Assembly (NCBI GenBank): GCA_963710745.1
Contig: CAVQBP010000024.1
Coordinates: 124,001-188,000, forward strand
DNA length: 64,000 nucleotides
Reading direction: 5' to 3'
Source of the DNA: CAVQBP01 sp963710745
GTDB lineage: Bacteria > Bacteroidota > Ignavibacteria > Ignavibacteriales > Ignavibacteriaceae
Shown piece by piece: positions 33,845 through 43,385 of the stretch. Each line of letters opens with the position of its first letter. The stretch's first letter is position 1. A program made the translations under genes and the position numbers. The notes under the pieces are model-generated. The model worked only from the letters and a program-made list of their open reading frames with translations, searched no databases and was not told the DNA's origin.

Positions 33845-34840
33845 ATGCACTTTGCCATCCTGATTATTTCTCTTGCACTTATTTTTGATTTCTATAATGG
33901 AATGAATGATGCGGCAAATTCAATTGCAACAGTAGTTTCTACACGAGTTTTAACACCAATTCAAGCGGTAATTTGGGCAGCATTTTTTAATTTTATCGCT
34001 GCATTTATGTTTGGAGTAAGTGTTGCCACCACAATCGGAAAAGGAATTGTTGATGTTAATATTGTTGACAACTTTGTTATCTTTTCCGGTTTAATAGGCG
34101 CTATCATCTTAACTGCCACAGCCACACACTTTGGACTGCCGATAAGCGTTTCCCATTCCATTATTGGAGGTTATGGAGGAGCAGGACTAGCAAAAGCTGG
34201 TTTCGAAGCTATCATCATATCGGGTTATACAAAGGTAATTATCTTTATTTTTTTAGCTCCCATTTTGGGATTCGTGTTTGCTTTACTTTTTTCTACTGCT
34301 ACGTTATGGATCGTACGATATAAATCTCCATATAAAGTTGATATGTATTTCAGAAAATTTCAGTTGATATCTGCAGCACTTTTTAGTTTAAGCCATGGTT
34401 CCAATGATGCTCAAAAAACCATTGGGATTATTACTGTAGTACTTTTTACCAACGGTCTTATAGGCGCATCTTTTCACGTCCCTTTCTGGGTAATACTAAT
34501 GAGCTATTCTGTTATAGCATTGGGAACTCTGATTGGAGGCTGGAAAGTTATCAAGACGCTGGGGATGAGAGTTACAAAACTAACACCTTTCGGAGGATTT
34601 AGTGCAGAAACTTCTGCCGGCTTAACAATTATTTTTGCAACAATACTGGGAATTCCTGTAAGTACTACTCATACTATTACAGGTTCAATAATAGGAGTTG
34701 GTACTACAAGAAGATTTTCTGCTGTAAGATGGGGAGTTGCACGAAATATTTTATGGGCCTGGATTTTAACGATTCCTCTTTCTGCAGTTTTTGCAATGGC
34801 TACTTATTATATATCGGTTTATATCTATAATTCATTTTAA
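33845..34840 (+). CDS. pit: Inorganic phosphate transporter, PiT family
   Basis: About 331 residues from ATG 33845; an upstream ATG at 33788 lies inside the DUF47 gene and adds non-family residues. The two PiT signature repeats are visible: FDFYNGMNDAANSIATVVSTR near the N-terminus and SLSHGSNDAQKTIG in the second half. Roughly ten membrane helices are predicted. It imports phosphate with H+ or Na+ at the inner membrane. It is partnered with the DUF47 gene directly upstream. Confidence 0.93.
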   Translation: MHFAILIISLALIFDFYNGMNDAANSIATVVSTRVLTPIQAVIWAAFFNFIAAFMFGVSVATTIGKGIVDVNIVDNFVIFSGLIGAIILTATATHFGLPISVSHSIIGGYGGAGLAKAGFEAIIISGYTKVIIFIFLAPILGFVFALLFSTATLWIVRYKSPYKVDMYFRKFQLISAALFSLSHGSNDAQKTIGIITVVLFTNGLIGASFHVPFWVILMSYSVIALGTLIGGWKVIKTLGMRVTKLTPFGGFSAETSAGLTIIFATILGIPVSTTHTITGSIIGVGTTRRFSAVRWGVARNILWAWILTIPLSAVFAMATYYISVYIYNSF

Positions 34841-34858
34841 CAATTCTTTCTGGCAGGA

Positions 34859-35782
34859 TTATTTTTTCAGAGATGCTTTACTAAATTCAACAAGTAAATA
34901 TTCCTTCAATTCCAGATGAGTTTTACTTAGTTTCCCGCATTTTGATTTTACGACTTTCAACAGATTAAGCGACTGGATAATATAACTTAAGAAATCATAA
35001 TTCATATCATCGTTAATATTTTTTTTCTTTAATGAATTAATATGTTTTTTTATTGTGGTTAAATCTCCTCTTTCGATTGGTCCTGATAAAGCTTTCGAAC
35101 TCCCAAGCTTTTCAATATTATCAATAGTTGATTTCATAATAGGTGAAAGTAATTCAAAACTATTGTAATTATTTTCTTGCTTTTTTATATTAAAGATATT
35201 TTCAGAATTAAAGAAATTTCCGACTAAAAAATTTGAAGCAAATACTCCGGCAAGATGATATTTAATTTTATCTGCTGAACTTAATTTGAATGGCTTTGAA
35301 TTAAAATCTCCGGCTAATTTAAAAAGAAATCTTTCCGCAATTTCATTTTCAGTCTCAATGGAAGCATAACAATTTTCAATTTTTACAATTCTTCTGGACG
35401 GAAAGGTCTGCATTATATGAAAAGATGCCGTGAGCGCACCAGCTTTTTTCAGTGAAATTAATTTTGAAATATTCTCTGCTCCGGAAAGATGAACAAAAAG
35501 AGAATTTCTAAAATTAAAATGAAGATTGGCAATTTTATCGGAAGTAACTCTAATTTGATTATCCGGGACAGAAATAAAGACAACTCTGATTTTGTCATCC
35601 AGATTAGTTAAGTTTTCAGAATAGTTCTTTATCGAAAATTTTTGAGCAAGTTTCTTTGCAGAATCAATATTATTACTGATAATTAATTTTACCCGGTAAT
35701 TACTTTTTACAAGAGCATTAACCAGGGAATATGCAATTTTCCCGGCACCAACTAAAGCAATATTCGATCTCTTCGAAATCAT
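34859..35782 (-). CDS. Rossmann-fold DUF2520 protein
   Basis: The 307-residue protein begins with a dinucleotide-binding motif (ALVGAGKIAYSLVNALVKSN, residues 9-28), and VFISVPDNQI lies at the end of the Rossmann half. The C-terminal helical DUF2520 domain starts with LHIMQTFPS-type wording (ASFHIMQTFPSRR) and contains YHLAGVFASNFLVGNFF. Such proteins resemble NADP-dependent 6-phosphogluconate or pyrroline-carboxylate reductases; the substrate is unknown. It converges with pit (18-nt gap) and lies 3 nt after the MEMO gene, suggesting co-transcription. Confidence 0.85.
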   Translation of the reverse strand: MISKRSNIALVGAGKIAYSLVNALVKSNYRVKLIISNNIDSAKKLAQKFSIKNYSENLTNLDDKIRVVFISVPDNQIRVTSDKIANLHFNFRNSLFVHLSGAENISKLISLKKAGALTASFHIMQTFPSRRIVKIENCYASIETENEIAERFLFKLAGDFNSKPFKLSSADKIKYHLAGVFASNFLVGNFFNSENIFNIKKQENNYNSFELLSPIMKSTIDNIEKLGSSKALSGPIERGDLTTIKKHINSLKKKNINDDMNYDFLSYIIQSLNLLKVVKSKCGKLSKTHLELKEYLLVEFSKASLKK

Positions 35783-35785
35783 CTA

Positions 35786-36601
35786 TTAATAAACTGCAGC
35801 AGAAAGATAACCAACTACCCCGCTGTAATCTCCTGTCGTATCACCAGAGTTGCTGCGGTTCAATACTTTAGCATTTTTTTTATTCATTAGTGAAGCAGCT
35901 TTCATCATTGCAATTATTGGTCCTCCGCCGCAGGCTTCGGCATTCTTATGATCAAGATCATTTTGAAGCTTTTCGATATTAAACTCATTAATATCATTTT
36001 CAATTTCTGAATCTAATTTATCAGCTTCTTGTTTAGAATAATAATGCGATAGATCCGAACTGGCAACAATCAGTGTTTTTTCATCAGCAACTTGCGTAAT
36101 TCTATTTGCTAATTCTTCTATAAAAGGCTTACCCTGATCTCCCATAACAATAGGCACTATCTTAAACTCTGTCAATACTTTCTGGAGGAAAGGAATTTGA
36201 ACTTCAATTGCATGTTCTTCTCTATGACCTTCAATTCCTTTATAGATAATCCTTCTATCACCAACAATATTATCCGCTAATTCACAATTGATTTTTACAA
36301 TTCCCAGAGGTGTCTCATATCCATCACCATCATAAATACATATTCCCGGGAAATATTCACGATGGCTTGGTGATATAATTATAACTGTATCAATTGTTTT
36401 ATTATTTAAAAGATTATATGCAAAAGCTGCGGTTCTACCGGAGTATATATAACCGGCATGCGGTGATATAATTCCGGTTAAATTCTGCAAAGTTATTCCG
36501 CGATTTGAAATGGAAAGTAATGTTTCAATTTCATCTGAAAGCTTTTCAGGATTTGAAGGATAAAAATATCCTGCAACCATCGCTTTTCTGATTTTATTCA
36601 T
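35786..36601 (-). CDS. amrB: AmmeMemoRadiSam system protein B (MEMO1 family)
   Basis: About 271 residues from ATG 36601. The longer frame to 36646 lies inside the upstream gene, while MNKIRKAMVAGYFYP is the usual start. MEMO features are GIISPHAGYIYSGRTAAFAY, VIISPSHREYF and IVASSDLSHYYSKQEAD with conserved His/Asp, and CGGGPIIAMM. MEMO proteins share a fold with class III extradiol dioxygenases, but their reaction in bacteria is unsettled. It overlaps the AMMECR1 gene by 8 nt. The radical-SAM third member is not in the window. Confidence 0.92.
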   Translation of the reverse strand: MNKIRKAMVAGYFYPSNPEKLSDEIETLLSISNRGITLQNLTGIISPHAGYIYSGRTAAFAYNLLNNKTIDTVIIISPSHREYFPGICIYDGDGYETPLGIVKINCELADNIVGDRRIIYKGIEGHREEHAIEVQIPFLQKVLTEFKIVPIVMGDQGKPFIEELANRITQVADEKTLIVASSDLSHYYSKQEADKLDSEIENDINEFNIEKLQNDLDHKNAEACGGGPIIAMMKAASLMNKKNAKVLNRSNSGDTTGDYSGVVGYLSAAVY

Positions 36602-37166
36602 TTTCTTTTCTCGAAAGATCTTCTTCAGAAAAAACCTGAGCTTCAAATGATTTCAGATTTAACATTTTAATTCTCCAAAACTGTGTCGATAAACCGGCTT
36701 TTTCACATAATATTGAAAGAAATTCTTCTAAACCTAATTTATTTTCAGCGGCTACCTGGGGAAGTAAAACGGATTTATTCGCTCCCTCTTCAAGTAGTAA
36801 ACCATGGACACCTAATTTAATATCACTGTAACTATTTATCTGAACAGGTACCGATAAAACCGAAATTTCAATATCTGCATTATTCAGTTCCTGTGAAGTA
36901 AGCGGAAAAAACCGCGGATCATTAAAAGCCGATTGTCTGGCGGCATCACAAACCGTTTCGAATAAAGGTGTTTGTGTAAAAATATAACCAATGCAGCCTC
37001 GTAATTCATTCTTAATCCGTAAAGTTACGAATGCTCCGCAATTTTGTTCTAAGTTAGGAAATTTGTTATAATCAGCTACCGGCGGATATCCTTCGGAAAA
37101 TACAGAATTAATTGATTTTCTGGCTGCGGATAATAAAAAAACCTTATCTTCTCTGGTCAAATCCAT
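36594..37166 (-). CDS. amrA: AmmeMemoRadiSam system protein A (AMMECR1 family)
   Basis: About 190 residues from ATG 37166; an in-frame TTG at 37175 is 11 nt from an AGGA and could also be used. AMMECR1 signatures are NCGAFVTLRIKNELRGCIGY (the RGCIGY core), DAARQSAFNDPRFFPL and EISVLSVP, with a C-terminal FLSILCEKAGL. It is coupled to the MEMO gene by an 8-nt overlap. The AMMECR1-MEMO-radical SAM trio is conserved in many bacteria and archaea without a settled function. Confidence 0.92.
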   Translation of the reverse strand: MDLTREDKVFLLSAARKSINSVFSEGYPPVADYNKFPNLEQNCGAFVTLRIKNELRGCIGYIFTQTPLFETVCDAARQSAFNDPRFFPLTSQELNNADIEISVLSVPVQINSYSDIKLGVHGLLLEEGANKSVLLPQVAAENKLGLEEFLSILCEKAGLSTQFWRIKMLNLKSFEAQVFSEEDLSRKENE

Positions 37167-37197
37167 TAAATTCAATTGATATCTTATCCTAAAAATA

Positions 37198-38016
37198 TCA
37201 GAATGAATATACGACTAATTTAATTTTTTCTTTAATAAGAAACACTAAATTTTTTATAACAAAAAAGGATTCAGGAATAAATAATTTGGTTTCTCGATCA
37301 AGAATTTCTTCTAAAATAACTTTTTTTGAATCAATTACAATGACTCTAAATATATTCCTAAAATTTCCATTTGGAAGGATTTCATGAAAATTAATGAATA
37401 ATAAATTATTTAGTTCGATATAATTTATTTCGCCAGTTATAGTTTTTTCTTTTTTTACTTCACTGATTATATCTATAAATGAATAATCAGAAGAGAGACC
37501 AATTGTTTCGGGAAACAGATATCCATCAATATTATTTCTGTTTAATTCTTCTTCTCTTAATATATTTATACTTTTAACATCACTCCCTAAATCTTTCAGA
37601 TTATTACCTGTTTTATAATCGAGTGATGAAATTTCTTTCCCATCAAATTTATTCTTATACACATAAACTTTATCTTCTTTAACAAATAAAAAATTATAAT
37701 TTTCTCTTTTCCAGATTATTTCTTTCGATTTAATATCAAAGGCAATTATCCCGTTATGAATTGGTAAGCCGGGTTTTAAAAAATTATGAAAGAATATTAT
37801 ATCCTTGTAAACTGCTTCAATCCCTGTCCAGAATTTATCCTGAAGCTGCAAACTGTTAAAATATATTTTACCTGTATTAATGTTCAAACAGTTAAAGAAA
37901 ACTTCTTTCTTATCTCTATCCCTGTCTTCAATAATCATTTTATCAGAGTCAGTGGGGATTATTCGCCAGATTTGACGGTTATTTGAAAAGCTGTAATTCT
38001 TTTTAATTTTTACCAA
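37198..38016 (-). CDS. DUF4905-like beta-propeller protein
   Basis: The 272-residue protein has no signal peptide. Repeating blade-like units of beta strands resemble PQQ/WD-type propellers: IWRIIPTDSDKMIIEDRDRD, then GIIAFDIKSKEIIWKREN, then KVYVYKNKFDGKEISSLDY. The wording fits the DUF4905 family found in Bacteroidetes relatives; function unknown. It lies 31 nt upstream of the AMMECR1 gene on the same strand and may be co-transcribed with it. The codon usage is very AT-rich, like its neighbours. Confidence 0.65.
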   Translation of the reverse strand: MVKIKKNYSFSNNRQIWRIIPTDSDKMIIEDRDRDKKEVFFNCLNINTGKIYFNSLQLQDKFWTGIEAVYKDIIFFHNFLKPGLPIHNGIIAFDIKSKEIIWKRENYNFLFVKEDKVYVYKNKFDGKEISSLDYKTGNNLKDLGSDVKSINILREEELNRNNIDGYLFPETIGLSSDYSFIDIISEVKKEKTITGEINYIELNNLLFINFHEILPNGNFRNIFRVIVIDSKKVILEEILDRETKLFIPESFFVIKNLVFLIKEKIKLVVYSF

Positions 38017-38154
38017 TTTTTATACAAATAAATATTACGTAAAGAAAAAAATTATATTAATTAAAATAAGATTGAGGTATAAAATACTATTAAAATTAAT
38101 GAAGGGAAATTTTGAAGATAATTAGATGAATAATTATTATAAGATCTAAAAATA

Positions 38155-40137
38155 TTATTTGAGAAGCATCATCTTTAGCGTTTTCCTGAAATTATTTTTA
38201 CCGTCGGTACTTTTGGCCGTTATAGTGCAGAAATAAATTCCGGAAGCCTGGTTGTTAGCCTGCCAAATAATATCATGATCTCCGGCCTCCTTATTCCCCT
38301 GTTCGAATTCTTTAATCCTTTCACCTAAAGCGTTATAGATTGTAACATCCACATTGCTTTCATAAGGCAAGGCATACTTAATGTTTGTAGAAGGATTAAA
38401 AGGATTAGGATAATTTTGATATAATACAAAATCTTTCGGAGTAAGATCTACTTTTATCTTAATTTCATTCGAAAATTCTGTATAGCCATTAAAGCTAATT
38501 TGCTTCAATCTATAAACTACAATATCATTAATTGTTTGATACTTGAAATCGTCTTTATATTTATATGAAATCGGATTTGTTGAAGTGCCATTTCCATTGA
38601 CAAACCCTATTGCTTCCCACTTTGAATTTGGAGAAATTTTTCTCTCAACTTCGAATCCTTTATTATTCAATTCCGTTGCTGTTTTCCAATTTAGTTCAAC
38701 ACTCTTGTCAATTGTCTCAGCCTTGAATGAGGTTAATTCAACCGGCAGAACTTTTGAAAGATAAGTAACGGTAAGATTCAATTTGTATGAATCACTCGGA
38801 TCATTTATGATTAAACTATCAGGACCAGCATAGAAAACAGTATCTATAATATTCCCATTAATAATGTCCTGAACCCTTAATTTGGTTGTACTGGGTAAAT
38901 TCCAATGAACAATTATTTTGCTGGCATTTCCTCTCTGGTACTGAACCTGATATGTATATGTATAATTATTAATCATTGACCCATATCTGTAATCTCTCAA
39001 AGTTAAAATTTGACTATTAGGAACATTTAACCAGGCACTGAATGTACTGCCTGGCGGTTTAGGAAATTCAACTTCACCAAGGCATGAATCCAATCCATCA
39101 CAAGCTGCTGAATCTATTCCAACAAATAAACTATCAGAATGACCGGTTCCATCCTCAATTTTAAAAGGAATATTAACCAGAGGTTTTCTATCCTCGCTAA
39201 TAGTTTCTGTGGTAACAGAACTTCCGTAAATCTGAGCTTCCCATAAACCAGCCCAATCAGGTTGGTTACTACCTAGGAAAATCAGTTTTACATATCTAGC
39301 AGTTTTATTAATTATATTTGTTGTCCATTCAGAGGATGATGAGGAATCATCATTTGCTATTTCATACCAATTATTCATATCACTAGATGTTAATATTGAG
39401 TATTTATAAATCCGATCATAATTCCAATTGTAAAAAGAAAATTTTGTTTGTGAAATATCCTTGTTACTTCCTAGATCGAAAATTAAATATTCAGGCATAG
39501 GTCTAGCAGCCCATCTTGATGATGGATCTCCATCATTCGCTCCCTTTCCATCAATTGTTTTTCCCGGGCTTGTCAAGGTATCTGTAGTTTCTGAAGCAAT
39601 TACATTTACAATATTTAACTGACCATAATTCTGTTCCAAATGACCGCTTGAATCAGTAATCTCTTCAAAGTTTGCTCCGGTTAAAATAGTATTTATTTTA
39701 CCGCCAAAACACCATTTAATTTCTGGAGGTTGATTGTTAAACGCACCATCTGTAGTTAGTCGAAACCTTCCTATTTTTATATATGTAGTTGGGATAATTT
39801 CGCTTCCGGGTAAAGAAGCAAAAGTTAATTTTAATTCACCATCGGAGTTATTAACTCCAATCCCTGCTTCGGGAGGAATATTTTTTAATTGCGAAGAACC
39901 TTCGATATAAGTAAAGTAGAAAGATGGACTGTTAGATATAGCTTCACTGAAAGAGAAAGCACATTGATATGAAGTTAATTCGAATTGTGCTGTTTGAGAC
40001 TTTATGTAAACATCGAACTCCAGAGTATCCGCATTTACTTTTTCTATATTCGAAACTTCAATTGAATACTCCGTACCGGAGAAACTTGTATTAAAATTAA
40101 TTAATACAAGAATACATAAAATTAAAACTCTTAACAT
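38155..40137 (-). CDS. Secreted T9SS cargo protein with F5/8 type C (discoidin) domain
   Basis: The 660-residue protein starts with a signal peptide (residues 1-20). An N-terminal cohesin-like beta domain follows (about 22-165: FELTSYQCAFSF, YIEGSSQLKN, LTFASLPGS). Next is an F5/8 type C / discoidin domain (about 180-330: KTIDGKGANDGDPSSRWAA, YLIFDLGSN, ARYVKLIFLG), which usually binds carbohydrate. Fibronectin-like strands lead to the C-terminal sorting domain: FVLYQNYPNPFNPSTNIKY, VTIYNALGERI, ASGIYFCTITA, MMLLK. T9SS would carry it across the outer membrane. The N-terminal domain is shared with the protein at 49642-50448. No catalytic domain is visible. Confidence 0.85.
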   Translation of the reverse strand: MLRVLILCILVLINFNTSFSGTEYSIEVSNIEKVNADTLEFDVYIKSQTAQFELTSYQCAFSFSEAISNSPSFYFTYIEGSSQLKNIPPEAGIGVNNSDGELKLTFASLPGSEIIPTTYIKIGRFRLTTDGAFNNQPPEIKWCFGGKINTILTGANFEEITDSSGHLEQNYGQLNIVNVIASETTDTLTSPGKTIDGKGANDGDPSSRWAARPMPEYLIFDLGSNKDISQTKFSFYNWNYDRIYKYSILTSSDMNNWYEIANDDSSSSSEWTTNIINKTARYVKLIFLGSNQPDWAGLWEAQIYGSSVTTETISEDRKPLVNIPFKIEDGTGHSDSLFVGIDSAACDGLDSCLGEVEFPKPPGSTFSAWLNVPNSQILTLRDYRYGSMINNYTYTYQVQYQRGNASKIIVHWNLPSTTKLRVQDIINGNIIDTVFYAGPDSLIINDPSDSYKLNLTVTYLSKVLPVELTSFKAETIDKSVELNWKTATELNNKGFEVERKISPNSKWEAIGFVNGNGTSTNPISYKYKDDFKYQTINDIVVYRLKQISFNGYTEFSNEIKIKVDLTPKDFVLYQNYPNPFNPSTNIKYALPYESNVDVTIYNALGERIKEFEQGNKEAGDHDIIWQANNQASGIYFCTITAKSTDGKNNFRKTLKMMLLK

Positions 40138-40394
40138 TTACCTCTTCCCTTATAATCACCTTGATAGTCTTAAACCAATAAAAATGCCGATTTGAATTGT
40201 GCAGAAAGGAAAGATATTATAAATATTATTGAATTTATAAATTCGATTTGCCGGTAATATTTACCGATTTGAAATTTTTATTAAGATGAGAATTGATTAT
40301 TAATAATGCTGCAATTAGGAAAGATTAATATTGATAAATTCAGAGATACATATAAACCTGTAATATTCAAATAAATATTTTCAATAATGTGAGG

Positions 40395-42023
40395 CTATCT
40401 TGAATTTACTAATTTACCATTTCGTCTAACGGAATAATGCTGTTGTTCTTCTACTTCATTAAAATTAATAATAAATCTGCTAATCAAACTTTGTAAATTA
40501 TCAGTAAGCTTATTTAAATCCTCAGCTGATCTTGCAACTTGTTGTATACCCGCAGTACTTTCATTAGTAACATTACTTATTGCTTCAATGTTTTTACTTA
40601 TTTGCTCAGCTGCAGAAGATTGTTCTTCACTTGCACCGGCTACCTGGTTAACATCATCAACAACCTTGTTTGATGCACTAATTATACCTCTCAAAGATTC
40701 ACCGGCTTTATTTGCCAGTTCTCTCCCTTTTTTTACCTCTTCGGTCCCTTCTTCAATTGATTCAACGGCACCTTTTGTATCTCTTTGAATCTGTTTTATC
40801 ATTCCTGCAATTTCTTTTGTGGCTTTTGTGGTCCTTTCTGCAAGTTTTCTCACTTCATCAGCAACCACTGCAAAACCTCTGCCCATTTCTCCTGCCCGTG
40901 CAGCTTCAATGGCTGCATTTAATGCAAGAAGATTGGTTTGATCCGCTATATCATCAATGACTTGAATTATTTCACCAATCTGATCGCTGCTTTTCCCTAA
41001 CTGTTTAACAGTTTCCGAGGCTTTCGATACAACATCAGCGATCCGTTTCATTCCTTCAACTGTTTCTTCAACCACCTTCCCGCCTTCTCCTGCAATTTCA
41101 CCGGCTCTCTTGGCATTTTGTGATGCTGTCCCTGCATTTTGAGTCGTTTCAAGTATAGTTCTAGCCATTTCTTCAATAGCTGCCGCAACTTCCGTAGTTT
41201 GTGAAGACTGTTCTTGAGTTCCTGCGGCCATTTCTTCGATGCTGGAAGATATTTCATTAGAAGAATTCGTGGTTAACTTTACTGCAGAAGCGAAATCTTT
41301 TACTGCATTGCTAAATGACTCGGCTAAACTGTTGATATTATTTTTAATTACAGAATAATCTCCGGGATAATCGCCTCTCATTCTAGCCGTTAAATTACCC
41401 TGAGCTAATAGTTCTAAAATTTTGCTTGATTCATTAATCGGTTTCACTACAGCAACAAATGTATTGTTTAATCCCTGTATAAGTTCATGGTAACCGCCAC
41501 TGAATTTAGCTGAATCTCCCCTAACATTTAATTTACCGCTTGTTGCTGCATCAACTAAAAGTTTTGATTCATCAACCATTTCTTTAATAGTTGATGTTAA
41601 TTTATTAATCTCAGGTGTAATTTCATCTTTATCATCTTTTTGAATCAATTCTATATCAAATTCACCTTCAGAAATTTTTTTTATGTTGTTAACAACATTT
41701 TTTTGGAGATCTTCAGCCAAATTATTAATAGCCGACGCAATTTTTCCAAATTCATCATTTGTAGAGATATTAATTCTTTGGCTAAAGTGTCCTAGATTCA
41801 ATTCCTTAACATTTAAAGTAATATCTTTAAGAGGTTTGCTAACTATATATGAAAGAAATAGAGCAAGAAGTGTAGAAAACATTATATTAATTAGTACAAT
41901 ATAAAACATCTGCCATAAAGTTGCGTTCACCCAAAACGCACCTATTATCCCGGCGAAAACGGCAATAATACAAGTTATTATTATAAGTTTTATTTTTATA
42001 TTCAATCCTGCAGGCAGCTTCAT
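40395..42023 (-). CDS. Methyl-accepting chemotaxis protein without periplasmic sensor domain
   Basis: The 542-residue receptor has two adjacent membrane helices (about residues 10-30 and 34-58) with only a few residues between, so there is no periplasmic ligand domain. A HAMP domain (KPLKDITLNVKELNLGHF) and a second HAMP-like stretch follow. The signalling domain has its hairpin tip at VVADEVRKLAERTTKAT, flanked by long coiled coils. Methylation-type Glu/Gln pairs occur (AAGTQEQSSQTTEVAAAIEE). Input must be membrane-based or cytoplasmic. A bacteriohemerythrin lies 325 nt upstream on the same strand. Confidence 0.92.
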   Translation of the reverse strand: MKLPAGLNIKIKLIIITCIIAVFAGIIGAFWVNATLWQMFYIVLINIMFSTLLALFLSYIVSKPLKDITLNVKELNLGHFSQRINISTNDEFGKIASAINNLAEDLQKNVVNNIKKISEGEFDIELIQKDDKDEITPEINKLTSTIKEMVDESKLLVDAATSGKLNVRGDSAKFSGGYHELIQGLNNTFVAVVKPINESSKILELLAQGNLTARMRGDYPGDYSVIKNNINSLAESFSNAVKDFASAVKLTTNSSNEISSSIEEMAAGTQEQSSQTTEVAAAIEEMARTILETTQNAGTASQNAKRAGEIAGEGGKVVEETVEGMKRIADVVSKASETVKQLGKSSDQIGEIIQVIDDIADQTNLLALNAAIEAARAGEMGRGFAVVADEVRKLAERTTKATKEIAGMIKQIQRDTKGAVESIEEGTEEVKKGRELANKAGESLRGIISASNKVVDDVNQVAGASEEQSSAAEQISKNIEAISNVTNESTAGIQQVARSAEDLNKLTDNLQSLISRFIINFNEVEEQQHYSVRRNGKLVNSR

Positions 42024-42348
42024 AATATATGCTCTCTTTTAATTTTTTTTGATTTTATATAATTCAAGAATAATTCATAAAATTTTGCAGTATACCATCA
42101 TAAAGAAAATAGATATCAAATAATATAAACTGAAAGATTGTTCTCAAATCTACATTACCGTAAGTGGCTCTATTACTTTATATTATCGGATAAAAAACGG
42201 CTTTTGTTTAGTTGTTTTTTATAAAATTTTTAATGAATCAATAGCAGTTAAACAATGGATTTATTCAAAACAAACGGTAAATTTAATATGAATATTCCTC
42301 AATTTCCCGCCAACATGATTGTGAGAAATTTGACGAGTTAGATGATAA
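42024..42348. other. Intergenic gap, nothing recognised
   Basis: This 325-nt AT-rich stretch between the MCP and hemerythrin genes shows no coding frame, tRNA or strong inverted repeat. It probably holds the MCP promoter. Confidence 0.5.
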
Positions 42349-42771
42349 TTAAATTAAGATTTTTTGATTTAGTGAATTCCCGATTATTTTATCTTTGTAT
42401 TTTTTATCGGTACCCTCTATGTGATTAATCAACCAACTTTTCAAAAAATTCATAGTGTCCATAGTTATTAATGATTTCCCCTCTTTATAATCTTTCTGTA
42501 ATTTGAGAACTTTTTCGGTTAATTCTTCATGCTCTGCTTTATGCTCTTTAAATGCCGGGTAATTAAACTTCTGCATAATCTGCTCTTCAGTTCGAAAATG
42601 TTCTTTGGTATACCAAATCAGCTCATCAAATATTGTTTGCATTATTTCATTTCCACGTGCTACTTTCATTGCTGTATGCAGTTCATTAATAATTGCAATT
42701 AATTTTTTATGTTGTGAATCAAGTAAAAAATTATTTACACTATATTTTTCCGACCATTTAATCAATTCCAT
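42349..42771 (-). CDS. Bacteriohemerythrin
   Basis: This 140-residue single-domain protein binds O2 at a non-haem di-iron site. All ligand positions are present in order: His in LDSQHKKL (near 21), His in TKEHF (near 56), Glu in RTEEQIM (near 60), two His in FKEHKAEHEEL (near 75 and 79), and the final HxxxxD in NHIEGTD (near 116-121). There is no fused signalling domain. Placement between an MCP and a response regulator suggests oxygen sensing or storage feeding chemotaxis, which is inferred from context. Confidence 0.93.
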   Translation of the reverse strand: MELIKWSEKYSVNNFLLDSQHKKLIAIINELHTAMKVARGNEIMQTIFDELIWYTKEHFRTEEQIMQKFNYPAFKEHKAEHEELTEKVLKLQKDYKEGKSLITMDTMNFLKSWLINHIEGTDKKYKDKIIGNSLNQKILI

Positions 42772-43013
42772 ATTATTTCCTGTTGATTGAAAATATTAAA
42801 ACATTTTACTCTGTGTGGTTTATATTATCGTTAAAATTCAATTTTTATTTAGTTTATTAAAATGGTTTTTAACCGATTTATCAAAGATGCTTAATTACCA
42901 AATGTAACCTATGCATTGTAATAAATTTTGATAATCCTCGTTTTAATTATATGATGCTTCTAATTAATCCAATAACTTATTAAATTATTATTAATATTAT
43001 TTAATTGTTCGAC

Positions 43014-43385
43014 TTATTCCTCTTTTTTCAGTCTTGAATAGACTGCATTTAGAAAATCTTTTGTTTTGTAAGGTTTTGTAAGATAATCATCTGCACCTTC
43101 TCTCGTTCCTCTTTTTATGTTGGAAATATCTGTAAATGCCGACAAAAAAATAAAAGGAATTGATGCAGTACTTTCATTCTTCTGGAGCTCCAGCAATACC
43201 TCATAGCCGTTTACTTCCGGCATTAAGATATCGGATATAATTAAATGCGGGTGAACTTTTTTGGCTAAATTGATTCCGATTTTGCCGTTTTCGGCTTCAA
43301 AAGTTTCATAACCTTCTTCATTCAAAAGTTCTATCAGATTTGACCTTACCGAACTATCATCTTCGATTACTAAAATTCTTTTCAT
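43014..43385 (-). CDS. Single-domain response regulator
   Basis: About 123 residues from ATG 43385 (MKRILVIEDDSSVRS); the open frame to 43460 adds unrelated residues. The receiver features are complete: acidic IEDD, phospho-acceptor Asp in HLIISDILMPEVNGYE (near residue 54), Ser in FLSAF and Lys in YLTKPYK. There is no output domain, so it signals through protein contacts, for example in chemotaxis or a phosphorelay. A decayed kinase end lies just upstream at 43580-43630, which may be what is left of its partner. Confidence 0.92.
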   Translation of the reverse strand: MKRILVIEDDSSVRSNLIELLNEEGYETFEAENGKIGINLAKKVHPHLIISDILMPEVNGYEVLLELQKNESTASIPFIFLSAFTDISNIKRGTREGADDYLTKPYKTKDFLNAVYSRLKKEE

